A stretch of 46,945 nt of DNA, from contig JABMQY010000038.1 of NCBI GenBank assembly GCA_013202975.1, forward strand, positions 1 to 46,945. The letters run 5' to 3'. Positions 6,934 through 15,217 of this stretch are shown here, piece after piece (position 1 is the stretch's first letter; each line of letters opens with the position of its first letter). This DNA comes from Candidatus Saganbacteria bacterium. Lineage in GTDB: Bacteria; Margulisbacteria; WOR-1; XYC2-FULL-46-14. A program made the translations under genes and the position numbers. The notes beneath the pieces were generated by a model that saw nothing but the letters and a program-made list of their open reading frames with translations, had not been told where the DNA came from and did no database searches.

Positions 6934-9678
6934 ATGGAATACAAGAAGACCCTGAATTTGCCCAAAACCGAACTCCCTATACGGGCAAATCTGCAAAAAG
7001 TGGAAGAAGATTGTTTAAAAAAGTGGGAAGAGGAAAATACATATCAAAGACTAGAGAATAAGAACAAGAACGAGAACAAGTATATTTTGCATGACGGCCC
7101 CCCCTACCCAAACGGCGACATCCACCTTGGTCACGCACTTAACAAAATCTTAAAAGATATCATAGTTAAATATAAACTGATGAGCGGCTACTCAAGTCCA
7201 TACATTCCAGGCTGGGATTGTCATGGACTGCCGATTGAAACTCAGTTAATTAAAAAATTAGGTGATAAACGCAAAGAACTTGGAACTCTAGAATTTAGAA
7301 AACAATGTCGAGAATATGCCCTGGGCTATGTCGACCTGCAGAGATCCGAATTCATTCGTCTTGGCTGCTTTGGCAACTGGGATAATCCCTATTTAACGCT
7401 AAACCACGATTATGAAGAAAAAATTGTAGAGGTTTTTGGACATTTAGCCGAAAAGGGATTCATCTATCGCGGACTAAAACCGATTCACTGGTGCCCAAAG
7501 TGTGAGACAGCACTTGCAGAAGCGGAGCTTGAGTATGAGGATGATAGATCGGCAAGTATCTATGTAAAATTCCAAATCACAACGCCCAACGTCCAAGGAA
7601 ATTACAAATTACAAATTCCAAATAATACATTTGTAGTAATCTGGACAACAACACCCTGGACATTACCCGCTAACGTGGCAGTAGCGCTGCATCCCAAGTT
7701 CGAGTATGTATTTTTGAAGCCAAAAGACAAAGATGAGGTTTATGTAATAGCCGAGGGGCTTGTGAAAGATTTCACAAGCAGACTGGGAATAACAGATTTT
7801 AAAATAATCGAAAAAACTCACGGGAAAAACCTGGAGGGAACAAAACTAAAACATCCTTTCCTAAAAAGAGAGGTTCCAATAATCCTTGGAGAGATTGTAA
7901 CGCTTGAACAGGGAACCGGCTGTGTTCATATTGCGCCGGGACATGGACAGGATGACTATATACTTGGACTAAAATACAAACTTCCGATCATTATGCCGGT
8001 AAATGAGTGGGGAATTCTGGATGATACCACCGGACCGGGTGCCGGACTACATTATATAAAGGCTAATAAAGCAATTGGTGAATATATGCAGCAAAACGGA
8101 TCCCTGCTTCACCTTGAATTCTTCAAACACTCCTACCCTCACTGCTGGCGATGCAAAAAACCGGTCATATTTCGTGCAACTGAACAATGGTTTGTATCGG
8201 TTGATCATAATAATTTACGAAAACATGCCCTGGACGCTGTTAAAAAAACAAAATGGTTCCCTGCCTGGGGAGAAAAACGCATTACCGGAATGATTGAGTC
8301 CCGTCCGGACTGGTGTATCTCCCGCCAACGCTCCTGGGGGGTCCCAATTCCGGCCTTTTATTGTGAAAACTGCGGCGAAGTCCATACTACCGGTAAATTT
8401 AATAAGGCCGCTCGCGAACTTTTTAGAAAAGAGGGCTCGGATGCCTGGTTTAAATACGATGCATCAGAAATTCTTCCAAAAGGGACAGAATGCTCAAAAT
8501 GTAAAGGAACCAACTTTAAAAAAGAGACCGATATTTTAGATGTCTGGTTTGAATCCGGATCATCTCATGCCGGAGTTTTGGAAACAAACAAAAATCTTAG
8601 CTGGCCGGCCGATCTTTATCTTGAAGGATCAGATCAACACAGAGGATGGTTTCAAACATCTCTACTCACTGCTGTCGGTTATAAAAATCAGGCTCCCTAT
8701 AAAGCTGTCCTAACTCATGGCTTTACCATTGACGATAAGGGTAAAAAAATGAGCAAGTCCCAGGGTAATGTTGTAAATCCACAAAAGGTTGTAAAACAAT
8801 ACGGAGCGGATGTTCTAAGGCTTTGGGTAGCATCAACCGACTTTAGAAATGATATGGCTGCATCTGATAGGATTTTAAAACAGGTCCAGGACGCTTACCT
8901 AAAAATCAGGAATACCTGCCGCTTCTTGGTTAGTAACTTAAATGATTTTGACAAGCCGGTTGAATATAAAGATTTATTAGAAATTGATAAGTGGATATTA
9001 GATAAACTTCATCGATTAATAAAAGAAAAAGTTAAAAAAGCTTACGATGAATTTGAATTTCACATTGTTTATCATTCTATCTATGAATTTTGTGTGAAGG
9101 ATCTATCTTCCTTGTACTTAGATATTTCAAAAGATAGATTATATTGTGATAAAAAGGATTCAATTAGCCGGCGTTCTGGACAAACAGTAATAGCAGAGAT
9201 CCTGTCTGCTCTAATTAGAATGTTGGCACCAATCCTGTCTTTTACTTCCGAAGACATTGCAAAATACTACAAGCTTGGAACAAATTCCATTTTTGAGAGT
9301 TCATTCCCCAAAGTTAATGAAAAATATATTGATGCCAAACTAGCTATGAAATGGGATACTCTCTTAAATATACGTGAAGATGTTTTTAAAAAGATTGAAG
9401 AATTAAGAGCCAATAAAGAAATTAATTCTTCGTCGCAAGCTTCGGTTATCATCCATCACAAACACCAAATATTGGAAATATTAAAATCTATAGAAGAAAA
9501 AGATCTTTCTTCTATCTTTCTTGTCTCTGAAGTGATTCTTGAAGAAGGCGATATTAAAATTGAAGTTAAGACCTCCTCACACAAAAAGTGTGAAAGATGT
9601 TGGAGATTACTACCTACTGTTGGAACTAACAAATCCCATCCTACCCTGTGTGACCGCTGCTCAAAAGCCGTATCTTAG
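6934..9678 (+). CDS. ileS: Isoleucyl-tRNA synthetase
   Basis: This 914-residue class I synthetase charges tRNA-Ile with isoleucine in the cytosol. The HIGH motif is HLGH at residues 64-67, and KMSKS is at 605-609. The CP1 editing domain begins around TTTPWTLPANVA. The C-terminal zinc-binding cysteines are complete (C886, C889, C906, C909). Length and the bacterial start (MEYKKTLNLPKTELPIRANL) are normal for the bacterial-type enzyme. The start is ATG 6934 with GGAG nine bases upstream, inside the preceding Cys-rich peptide gene, suggesting translational coupling. No T-box leader precedes it. Residues 223-231 (NYKLQIPNN) are encoded by an AT-rich repeat-like stretch in a variable loop before the editing domain. 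Confidence 0.98.
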   Translation: MEYKKTLNLPKTELPIRANLQKVEEDCLKKWEEENTYQRLENKNKNENKYILHDGPPYPNGDIHLGHALNKILKDIIVKYKLMSGYSSPYIPGWDCHGLPIETQLIKKLGDKRKELGTLEFRKQCREYALGYVDLQRSEFIRLGCFGNWDNPYLTLNHDYEEKIVEVFGHLAEKGFIYRGLKPIHWCPKCETALAEAELEYEDDRSASIYVKFQITTPNVQGNYKLQIPNNTFVVIWTTTPWTLPANVAVALHPKFEYVFLKPKDKDEVYVIAEGLVKDFTSRLGITDFKIIEKTHGKNLEGTKLKHPFLKREVPIILGEIVTLEQGTGCVHIAPGHGQDDYILGLKYKLPIIMPVNEWGILDDTTGPGAGLHYIKANKAIGEYMQQNGSLLHLEFFKHSYPHCWRCKKPVIFRATEQWFVSVDHNNLRKHALDAVKKTKWFPAWGEKRITGMIESRPDWCISRQRSWGVPIPAFYCENCGEVHTTGKFNKAARELFRKEGSDAWFKYDASEILPKGTECSKCKGTNFKKETDILDVWFESGSSHAGVLETNKNLSWPADLYLEGSDQHRGWFQTSLLTAVGYKNQAPYKAVLTHGFTIDDKGKKMSKSQGNVVNPQKVVKQYGADVLRLWVASTDFRNDMAASDRILKQVQDAYLKIRNTCRFLVSNLNDFDKPVEYKDLLEIDKWILDKLHRLIKEKVKKAYDEFEFHIVYHSIYEFCVKDLSSLYLDISKDRLYCDKKDSISRRSGQTVIAEILSALIRMLAPILSFTSEDIAKYYKLGTNSIFESSFPKVNEKYIDAKLAMKWDTLLNIREDVFKKIEELRANKEINSSSQASVIIHHKHQILEILKSIEEKDLSSIFLVSEVILEEGDIKIEVKTSSHKKCERCWRLLPTVGTNKSHPTLCDRCSKAVS
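7601..7626 (+). repeat. AT-rich repeat-like stretch inside ileS
   Basis: Short overlapping copies of ACAAATT and CAAATTCCAAA encode the loop YKLQIPNN. A 17-of-21 base match lies inside copA at 13614-13634 and encodes KIQISNN. The function is unknown; it may be the trace of a small inserted repeat. Confidence 0.4.
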
Positions 9679-9684
9679 GAACGA

Positions 9685-10296
9685 TTAATCCAATACTGGA
9701 CTAACCAACAAAATCGGCTCATTCTGAGGAGTATAATTATTATGGTCATACCCGACTAAATTCGTAATTGTCCGCGGTGAAGAGTTGGCCTTCTTAACCT
9801 TCGTACTTGCCCTTCTGGTATACAAAGTTGACCTTCTTCTGGAAGTTGTCCTGCGATATTTTACTTTCTTCGTTTTTGATTTCTGAGATGTTGTTACAGT
9901 CTTTTTTAATGATTTTAGTTCATTCTTTATGCTGACAAGCTCTGCCTGCAACTGATCCTTTTTAGCGGACGCTGCCTGCATTGCCTGCTGCTGCAAAGTA
10001 GTGTTTAGATTATTTAAACACTGCTCCAGTGCCCGATCTTCTTTATCAAAGGAGGCCATCCATGTTTTTATCGGCCCGGCGCCAACTTCAAAAGGCCGCT
10101 CTCCGTGGATCATTGTTCTTGAAAAAAGATAACCTGAAAGGTAGAGAACCATAACCGACGTAAAAAATATAATAAAAATCCCGGTAGCCATCTGTACCCG
10201 CTTTGGGGTAATATGAATCTCCCGGTGCGCATGAGATATAATCATCGATCCAAAACCCAATAAAAACAATAAAACTACTAATGCTGATATAACCAT
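9685..10296 (-). CDS. Membrane protein with coiled coil and basic tail
   Basis: I do not recognise this 203-residue protein. It has two predicted membrane helices (about residues 2-22, ISALVVLLFLLGFGSMII, and 37-58, MATGIFIIFFTSVMVLYLSGYL). A Gln/Ala/Lys coiled coil follows from about 85 to 130, then a very basic Arg/Lys/Ser/Thr segment (KKVKYRRTTSRRRSTLYTRRAS) and a Pro/Asn-rich end. The ATG has AAAAGGAG upstream. Unlike other first genes here it has a leader of about 45 bases after the GATATA -10 box. It converges on ileS with a six-base gap. A role in envelope or nucleoid anchoring could be imagined from the basic tail, but nothing specific supports it. Confidence 0.7.
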   Translation of the reverse strand: MVISALVVLLFLLGFGSMIISHAHREIHITPKRVQMATGIFIIFFTSVMVLYLSGYLFSRTMIHGERPFEVGAGPIKTWMASFDKEDRALEQCLNNLNTTLQQQAMQAASAKKDQLQAELVSIKNELKSLKKTVTTSQKSKTKKVKYRRTTSRRRSTLYTRRASTKVKKANSSPRTITNLVGYDHNNYTPQNEPILLVSPVLD

Positions 10297-10346
10297 TTTA
10301 TTTTTCTCCTTTTAGTGCGAGCGAACTGTGTTCAGCCCTACATTCT

Positions 10347-10376
10347 TATATCGCCCCTATTTCTAGGAAATTTCAC
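10347..10376 (-). promoter_or_regulatory. Promoter (GTGAAA-N18-GATATA) for the coiled-coil membrane protein
   Basis: Minus strand: GTGAAA at 10371-10376, 18-base spacer, GATATA at 10347-10352. The start codon is 50 bases further on and has a ribosome site, so this copy drives a leadered message. Confidence 0.55.
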
Positions 10377-10407
10377 TCTATTTTCCTCCTTCGCTCTTTT
10401 CGAGCTT

Positions 10408-10429
10408 CCCTGCCTGCCGGCAGGCAGGG
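10408..10429. repeat. Perfect GC-rich palindrome (CCTGCCTGCC/GGCAGGCAGG core)
   Basis: A 22-base perfect inverted repeat with no loop stands six bases downstream of the thioredoxin-like gene. There is no T-tract on either side, so it is not a classical terminator. Its GC content contrasts with the AT-rich flanks; it looks like a REP-type interspersed palindrome. Confidence 0.6.
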
Positions 10430-10434
10430 GAGGA

Positions 10435-10965
10435 CTACTTTAGCAATTCTTCAATTTTTGCAATGATGTCGGCAGTTGCCCAATTGCGAGAGCCAACCTC
10501 CCTCAAAACAATCTTGCCTTCTTTATTGAGTATTAATGTGGTAGGAATACCGGCAACCTTATAATCGGTTGAAACCTCATGGTCAGAATCCAACAGAACC
10601 TTAAATGTATATTTATTTTTCAAAACAAAAGAAGAAACCCCGGCCTTTCTCTCCCCAACATCAACCGCTAAGATTACAAAATCCTTTTCTTTCATCAAAT
10701 CGTTTAGTTTTTGCATAGAAGGCATCTCGGCACGGCAGGGGGGGCACCAGGTTGCCCAAAAGTTTAAGAAGACCACTTTCCCCTTGAATGAAGAAAGAGC
10801 CACGCTATTGCCCTCTAGATCTGTCAGTGTAAATTCCGGAGCCTGTTTTGATTCTTCTATCATGTTTATTTTCCCTCCTTGTCCTGACTTTGTTCCCATT
10901 GTGTATGCCGCCATTCCTAGAGCAATCAACAAAACCACTGCAACTAAAATATACTTGTTCTTCAT
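10435..10965 (-). CDS. TlpA/ResA-like membrane-anchored thiol-disulfide oxidoreductase
   Basis: The 176-residue protein has an N-terminal membrane anchor (residues 5-22) and an AhpC/TSA-type thioredoxin fold facing the periplasm. The redox motif is WCPPC (C74, C77), with the usual APEFTLTDLEG opening and the cis-Pro loop GIPTTLI. Such proteins reduce disulfides, for example during cytochrome c or metal-centre assembly. The frame extends to 10998, overlapping bioC, but ATG 10965 has a good GGGAG site and places the hydrophobic anchor at the N-terminus, so I use it. It follows bioC by 13 bases and is the last gene of the bioH-bioC unit. Confidence 0.9.
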   Translation of the reverse strand: MKNKYILVAVVLLIALGMAAYTMGTKSGQGGKINMIEESKQAPEFTLTDLEGNSVALSSFKGKVVFLNFWATWCPPCRAEMPSMQKLNDLMKEKDFVILAVDVGERKAGVSSFVLKNKYTFKVLLDSDHEVSTDYKVAGIPTTLILNKEGKIVLREVGSRNWATADIIAKIEELLK

Positions 10966-10978
10966 ATTCCACTCCCTT

Positions 10979-11725
10979 TTATTTTGACATTCCCCCATAG
11001 ACTATCTCAAAAGTTGCCCGAATACCGCCTTTGCAGGAGCATTTCTTATTATACTCTACTTCTGCTAAACGAAGCGGTTTTTTAGACCCATCACGACCGG
11101 TTTGGGCACCGAGCCCCTTTAAAAACCGGAGCATAGTCATAAAATCCGGAAAAACATCTTTTTTAACTTCAGAAATAAGACCAACTGATTTAAATCCTAA
11201 TTTCTCAAATAACTTTTTAAGCTCCTTTGCTCCCGGGTATTTGTAAAACGATTTATCCCCCACTATTCCCTTTAACTCCTGAAGCGTTTTTGGCCCAAAA
11301 AACGAAAAAACAAAATCCCCCTCTGGTTTTAAGACTCTTTTAACCTCAAAAAAGCATTTCTTTGGGTCCATCCACTGAAAAGAAGAAGATGAAACGACCA
11401 GATCAAAAGTATCATTACCAAAAGGAATTTTTTCTCCGTCCCCTTCTTGAAATTGAATGTTTGGATAAGGATTTTTTGCCCGAGCGTGCTCTATCATTCC
11501 AGGGGCAATATCAATTGCAAAGACTTTGGCCTTTTTAAAACGCTCGGCCAAGCCATATGCCAAAAAACCGGTTCCGGTTCCAATATCCAAAATATATTTG
11601 TAGTCATCCTCTGGAATTTGACTCAATACCCGGCCAGCAATTTCCTTGTGCAGTGACGCGTAAGCGTCATACTTTGATGCACTTTTTGAAAAATTGCGCT
11701 TTATTTTTTCTTTCATGTTTTTCAC
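10979..11725 (-). CDS. bioC: Malonyl-ACP O-methyltransferase
   Basis: A SAM-dependent methyltransferase of about 248 residues. Motif I is LDIGTGTGFLA, followed by FAIDIAPGMIEHA, and motif IV/post-I is FDLVVSSSSFQWM, very typical of BioC. The N-terminus (IKRNFSKSASKYDAYASLHKEIA) is the BioC signature. It methylates malonyl-ACP so that fatty-acid synthesis can build pimeloyl-ACP for biotin. The start could be GTG 11725, overlapping the bioH stop (GTGA), or ATG 11716 three codons later; the ribosome site is weak for both. Pairing with bioH supports the assignment. Confidence 0.88.
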   Translation of the reverse strand: MKNMKEKIKRNFSKSASKYDAYASLHKEIAGRVLSQIPEDDYKYILDIGTGTGFLAYGLAERFKKAKVFAIDIAPGMIEHARAKNPYPNIQFQEGDGEKIPFGNDTFDLVVSSSSFQWMDPKKCFFEVKRVLKPEGDFVFSFFGPKTLQELKGIVGDKSFYKYPGAKELKKLFEKLGFKSVGLISEVKKDVFPDFMTMLRFLKGLGAQTGRDGSKKPLRLAEVEYNKKCSCKGGIRATFEIVYGGMSK

Positions 11726-12330
11726 GATAAAAACTCTCTGGTAATTGATGCAAATCTCTCCGGCCGTTCAAGAAAAGGAGCATGCCCAACGCCTTCAAAA
11801 ACAACTAATCTGGACTTTGGAATAAGCTCGGCCATATATTTTGAAGCCTCAACTTTACAAATCGGGTCTCGTTCGCCATGGATCAATAAAACCGGGATAT
11901 CAATTTTTGGCAAAAGAGCTCTTATATCTTCTGTTTTTAATCGCTCAAGAGATTCAAAAATTTCATGCTTATTTTGCTTTGGCATTTTATCAAATACCGG
12001 GAAGTTTCCAATAAGACTATAAAAATATTTTAGGCCTGAGTCAGAATCGGCCTTTATCTTTCTCTCTAAATTTCTAAAGAGGGCCAAGGACTGCCCCTGA
12101 GGGAAAGCGTCGTCATTAATAAATTTTGGGGTCCCGGAAACCAGAACTAGTTTTTTTACTTTTTTGGGATCCTGAAAATACAAGTGAACTGCATCAAAAC
12201 AGCCCATTGACCAGGCTATGATGCAATCTGCCTTTTTATCAACAATCTCAAGGTCAGATCCCAATAATCTCTGTTGTTCTTCCCAAACCAGATTGGTTGT
12301 TGCAAAACCGGGTAAAAAGCTCAAAGTCAT
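11722..12330 (-). CDS. bioH: BioH-like pimeloyl-ACP methyl ester esterase
   Basis: A short alpha/beta hydrolase (202 residues). The nucleophile is Ser41 in AWSMG, the acid Asp155 in HGERDP and the base His183 in GVGHAPFLERP. The N-terminal part before the nucleophile is about 40 residues shorter than in Escherichia coli BioH, like the compact BioG/BioV-type esterases. The role, hydrolysis of the methyl ester that BioC adds, is inferred mainly from the four-base overlap with bioC. The start is ATG 12330, six bases after a GATAAT -10 box and without Shine-Dalgarno: leaderless. Confidence 0.82.
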   Translation of the reverse strand: MTLSFLPGFATTNLVWEEQQRLLGSDLEIVDKKADCIIAWSMGCFDAVHLYFQDPKKVKKLVLVSGTPKFINDDAFPQGQSLALFRNLERKIKADSDSGLKYFYSLIGNFPVFDKMPKQNKHEIFESLERLKTEDIRALLPKIDIPVLLIHGERDPICKVEASKYMAELIPKSRLVVFEGVGHAPFLERPERFASITREFLS

Positions 12331-12336
12331 GAATCT

Positions 12337-12366
12337 ATTATCTCATCTAATCAGAAATTATTTCAG
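12337..12366 (-). promoter_or_regulatory. Promoter of bioH-bioC (CTGAAA-N18-GATAAT)
   Basis: Minus strand: CTGAAA at 12361-12366, 18-base spacer, GATAAT at 12337-12342, six bases to ATG. It lies directly behind the hairpin that ends the copA operon. Confidence 0.65.
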
Positions 12367-12371
12367 GTGAA

Positions 12372-12411
12372 TTCTAAATGAAAGCGGACCGCACCAAAAG
12401 ATACAGTCCGC
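12372..12411 (-). terminator. Probable terminator of the arsS-copA operon
   Basis: GCGGAC and GTCCGC arms (12406-12411 and 12384-12389) enclose a 16-base loop, followed on the minus strand by an interrupted T-tract (TTTCATTT). Modest strength is expected from the six-base stem. Confidence 0.5.
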
Positions 12412-12442
12412 AGAGTCATCAACAAAAAAGCCAAAAAAAATA

Positions 12443-12736
12443 TTATTTTTTCGGCATACCTTTCTGCATCTCCATCATCTTATTCATTTGATCCTGATCC
12501 ATCATCATGCCATCTTTTCCACCGTGCTTACCAGCCATTGAACCACCAACAAATAAACTGCCAATAAATAAGACTATAGCCAATACCACAATAACAAGCC
12601 CAATTACCTGACCGATTAGCTTAACCTTGCCAGATTCTTTCATTGCCATTATACATATGATATAAGCAAATCCGAGCACAATCGAAAGCCACAAGAGACC
12701 AATTATCCATAATCCTCCGCTCATTCCTCCCATCAT
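12443..12736 (-). CDS. Small two-helix membrane protein with Met-rich tail, copA neighbour
   Basis: This 97-residue protein has two membrane helices (about 8-30 and 37-62). Its C-terminal tail is rich in Met, His, Lys and Asp (GKHGGKDGMMMDQDQMNKMMEMQKG). Met- and His-rich tails bind Cu(I), and the gene follows copA by 16 bases, so a copper-sensing or copper-delivery role at the membrane is a reasonable inference. I know no named family for it. It is the last gene before the hairpin at 12372-12411. Confidence 0.75.
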   Translation of the reverse strand: MMGGMSGGLWIIGLLWLSIVLGFAYIICIMAMKESGKVKLIGQVIGLVIVVLAIVLFIGSLFVGGSMAGKHGGKDGMMMDQDQMNKMMEMQKGMPKK

Positions 12737-12752
12737 AATTATTCACCCCCTT

Positions 12753-15215
12753 TTATTTTATTTTCGACTTAAACATTTTCATCAAAAGCGAATTACTAAC
12801 GACTGAAACAGAGCTAAATGCCATGGCCGCACCTGCAATTATAGGGCTTAGCAAGAATCCGGTAAATGGATAGAGGATACCGGCAGCAATTGGAATTCCC
12901 AGTGAATTATAAATAAAGGCCCAGAAGAGATTCTGTTTAATTTTTCTCATTGAATAAGCGGATAAATCTATAGCAGTTACAACATCACGCAGATCATCCT
13001 TTACTAAAACAATTTCCCCTGTTTCAATTGCAACATCGGTTCCGGTACCAATTGCAATTCCGATATCTGCCTGAGCTAAAGCCGGAGCATCATTTATCCC
13101 ATCACCTACCATTGCAACTTTCTTACCATCTACCTGCAGCTTTCTAACATTTTCTGCTTTATCTTGTGGAAGAACCTCAGCTAAAACTCGATCAATCCCA
13201 ACCTGTTTTGCAATTGCCTCCCCTGTTCTTTGATTATCGCCGGTGATCATTACAACTTCTCGCCCCATCTTTTGCAACTCTGCCACCGCCTCTTTTGAAT
13301 AAGCCTTCAGGGTATCAGCAACTGCAATTAAACCGAGCAATGCATTATTTTTTGCAACCAACATAACGGTTTTACCCTGTTTTTCTAATTCAATCATCTT
13401 CCCCTCAACATCCTTAATACTAATCCCCTTCTCTTCCATCAGCTTTCTGTTGCCTAAAAGAATTATCTCCCCCTTATACTTCGCCTCAACCCCTAATCCT
13501 GAGATAGAATTGAAAGATTCAGGATCAGGAACATCATTCGCTTTTTTCATAATTGCCTCAGCTAAAGGATGTTCCGATTTCTTCTCAGTGATGGCAGCAT
13601 ATAATAATAAATCATTGTTTGAAATTTGGATTTTGGAATTTGGATTTGAAATTACGTCAGTAATTTCTGGCTCTCCCTTAGTAAGTGTTCCGGTCTTGTC
13701 AAAAACAATCGTATCCAGACTCCCGGCCATCTGCAGGGCCCCTGCACTTTTAATTAAAATTCCATGCTCCGCCCCTAAACCGGTTCCAACCATTACAGCA
13801 GTCGGGGTAGCAAGACCTAAAGCGCACGGACAGGCAATAATTAACACTGCAATAAAAATAGTGAGGGCAAAAATAAAGCTCTGACCGGCCAGGATCCAGA
13901 TTATAAACGCCAAAACCGCAATGCCAAAAACTGCCGGAACAAAGACTGCAGAGATTTTGTCGGCCAATTCTTCAATTGGAGCCTTACTCCCCTGTGCTTC
14001 CTCAACTAGTTTTATAACCCGGGCCAAAAAGGTCTCTTTGCCGATTTTTTCGGCCTTAAACTTAAATGCTCCCGTTTTATTGATAGTAGAGCCGATAACT
14101 TGATCTCCGGCTCTCTTTTCTACCGGAATACTCTCCCCTGACACCATCGATTCATCGACACTTGAATGGCCATCAACAACTGTGCCATCAACCGGCACTT
14201 TTCCGCCCGGCTTAACAACAATAATATCCCCTACCAATACTTCTTCGATCTTTATTTCAACTTCTTTGCTATCTCTAACAACCATTGCAGTCTTGGCCTG
14301 TAACCCCATCAGCTTTTTTATGGCTTCGGAGGTGCGCCCTTTTGCGATTGCTTCAAAGAATTTGCCAAGCAAGATAAATGTAATTAAAAACCCGGCAACT
14401 TCATAGTATAAATCCTTCATTCCAAAGGCTGGATTACCAAGCCAGATTGAAACAGTAATAAAAAGACTGTATAGATAGGCCGATCCTACTCCGATTGAAA
14501 CCAAAGTATCCATATTCGCGGTTTTAGTTTTAACTAACGAAATTATCCCTCTGGTAAAAAATATGCTGCCGATAAACATAATCGGGGTGGTTAATAATAG
14601 CTGGATAGTTGCAGCATTTCGCATCAATAATTCCGGCATCGGCCAGCTAAAAAGCATTACAAACATATAATATAGAAGAGGGAGACTTAAAATAAGGGAT
14701 CCCAAAAATCTATTCTTTAAACCATTAATCTCTTTTTCTCTAGCCTGCTTTTCAATATCCCCTGTTTCCTCTTCTTCTTCAATTGGCGTATTTCCTGCCT
14801 CGGTAATAGTTTCTTTTATTTTCTGCGAACTAACTTTAGAAGGATCAAATTTAATTATTGCTTTTTGATTTACACGAAGATCTTTTGAAATAATGCCGGG
14901 AAGACTTGCCACCGCTCCACCAACTGTCCCAACACAATGCGGATTATCCATTCCAACTACGGTTAATTTTAGAACTCCCCCATCATCCTTCTTATTCCCT
15001 TCCTTTATAACTTTATATCCAGTTTTAACAATAACCTGTTCAATCTTCTCAATATCTGTGGTTTTAGGATCATATTCAACCGTAGCTTTTTCAGAAGCAA
15101 AATTAACATTGGCAGAAATTACCCCTTTAAAACTTTTTAGGCCGTTTTCAATTGCAGAAACACAAGAGGCGCAGCTCATTCCGGAAATTGAGATGATGAT
15201 TTTTTCTTTTGCCAT
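12753..15215 (-). CDS. copA: Copper(I)-exporting P-type ATPase
   Basis: The 820-residue P1B-1 ATPase pumps Cu(I) or Ag(I) out of the cytosol. It has two N-terminal HMA domains: the first with intact GMSCASC (C15, C18), the second degenerate (GMDNPHC, one Cys replaced). The transport motif CPC sits near residue 462 (IACPCALG), the phosphorylated Asp near 506 ([12 protein letters not shown]), followed by [19 protein letters not shown] and [10 protein letters not shown]. The reading frame extends to 15278 inside arsS, but ATG 15215 has TAGGAGGAAAC upstream and starts at the HMA domain. A loop at residues 525-535 ([12 protein letters not shown]) is coded by an AT-rich repeat-like stretch. It follows arsS by two bases and is probably co-transcribed with it. 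Confidence 0.97.
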   Translation of the reverse strand: MAKEKIIISISGMSCASCVSAIENGLKSFKGVISANVNFASEKATVEYDPKTTDIEKIEQVIVKTGYKVIKEGNKKDDGGVLKLTVVGMDNPHCVGTVGGAVASLPGIISKDLRVNQKAIIKFDPSKVSSQKIKETITEAGNTPIEEEEETGDIEKQAREKEINGLKNRFLGSLILSLPLLYYMFVMLFSWPMPELLMRNAATIQLLLTTPIMFIGSIFFTRGIISLVKTKTANMDTLVSIGVGSAYLYSLFITVSIWLGNPAFGMKDLYYEVAGFLITFILLGKFFEAIAKGRTSEAIKKLMGLQAKTAMVVRDSKEVEIKIEEVLVGDIIVVKPGGKVPVDGTVVDGHSSVDESMVSGESIPVEKRAGDQVIGSTINKTGAFKFKAEKIGKETFLARVIKLVEEAQGSKAPIEELADKISAVFVPAVFGIAVLAFIIWILAGQSFIFALTIFIAVLIIACPCALGLATPTAVMVGTGLGAEHGILIKSAGALQMAGSLDTIVFDKTGTLTKGEPEITDVISNPNSKIQISNNDLLLYAAITEKKSEHPLAEAIMKKANDVPDPESFNSISGLGVEAKYKGEIILLGNRKLMEEKGISIKDVEGKMIELEKQGKTVMLVAKNNALLGLIAVADTLKAYSKEAVAELQKMGREVVMITGDNQRTGEAIAKQVGIDRVLAEVLPQDKAENVRKLQVDGKKVAMVGDGINDAPALAQADIGIAIGTGTDVAIETGEIVLVKDDLRDVVTAIDLSAYSMRKIKQNLFWAFIYNSLGIPIAAGILYPFTGFLLSPIIAGAAMAFSSVSVVSNSLLMKMFKSKIK
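13614..13634 (-). repeat. AT-rich repeat-like stretch inside copA
   Basis: Encodes KIQISNN (about residues 528-534) in a loop of the P/N-domain boundary. It matches 17 of 21 bases of a stretch in ileS (7606-7626) that encodes KLQIPNN. The surrounding bases to 13653 repeat CCAAATT-like units. Confidence 0.4.
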
Positions 15216-15217
15216 AA

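Noticed and set aside
6688-6950. Near-identical 5' ends of the peptide gene and ileS (ATGGAATACAARAAG)
   Set aside because: The ileS start is the normal bacterial one and the other peptide copy has a different DNA sequence for the same YxxPxL motif, so a duplication of the ileS start is not needed.
10966-10998. Longer start for the thioredoxin-like protein
   Set aside because: It overlaps bioC and puts charged residues before the membrane anchor; ATG 10965 has a good ribosome site.
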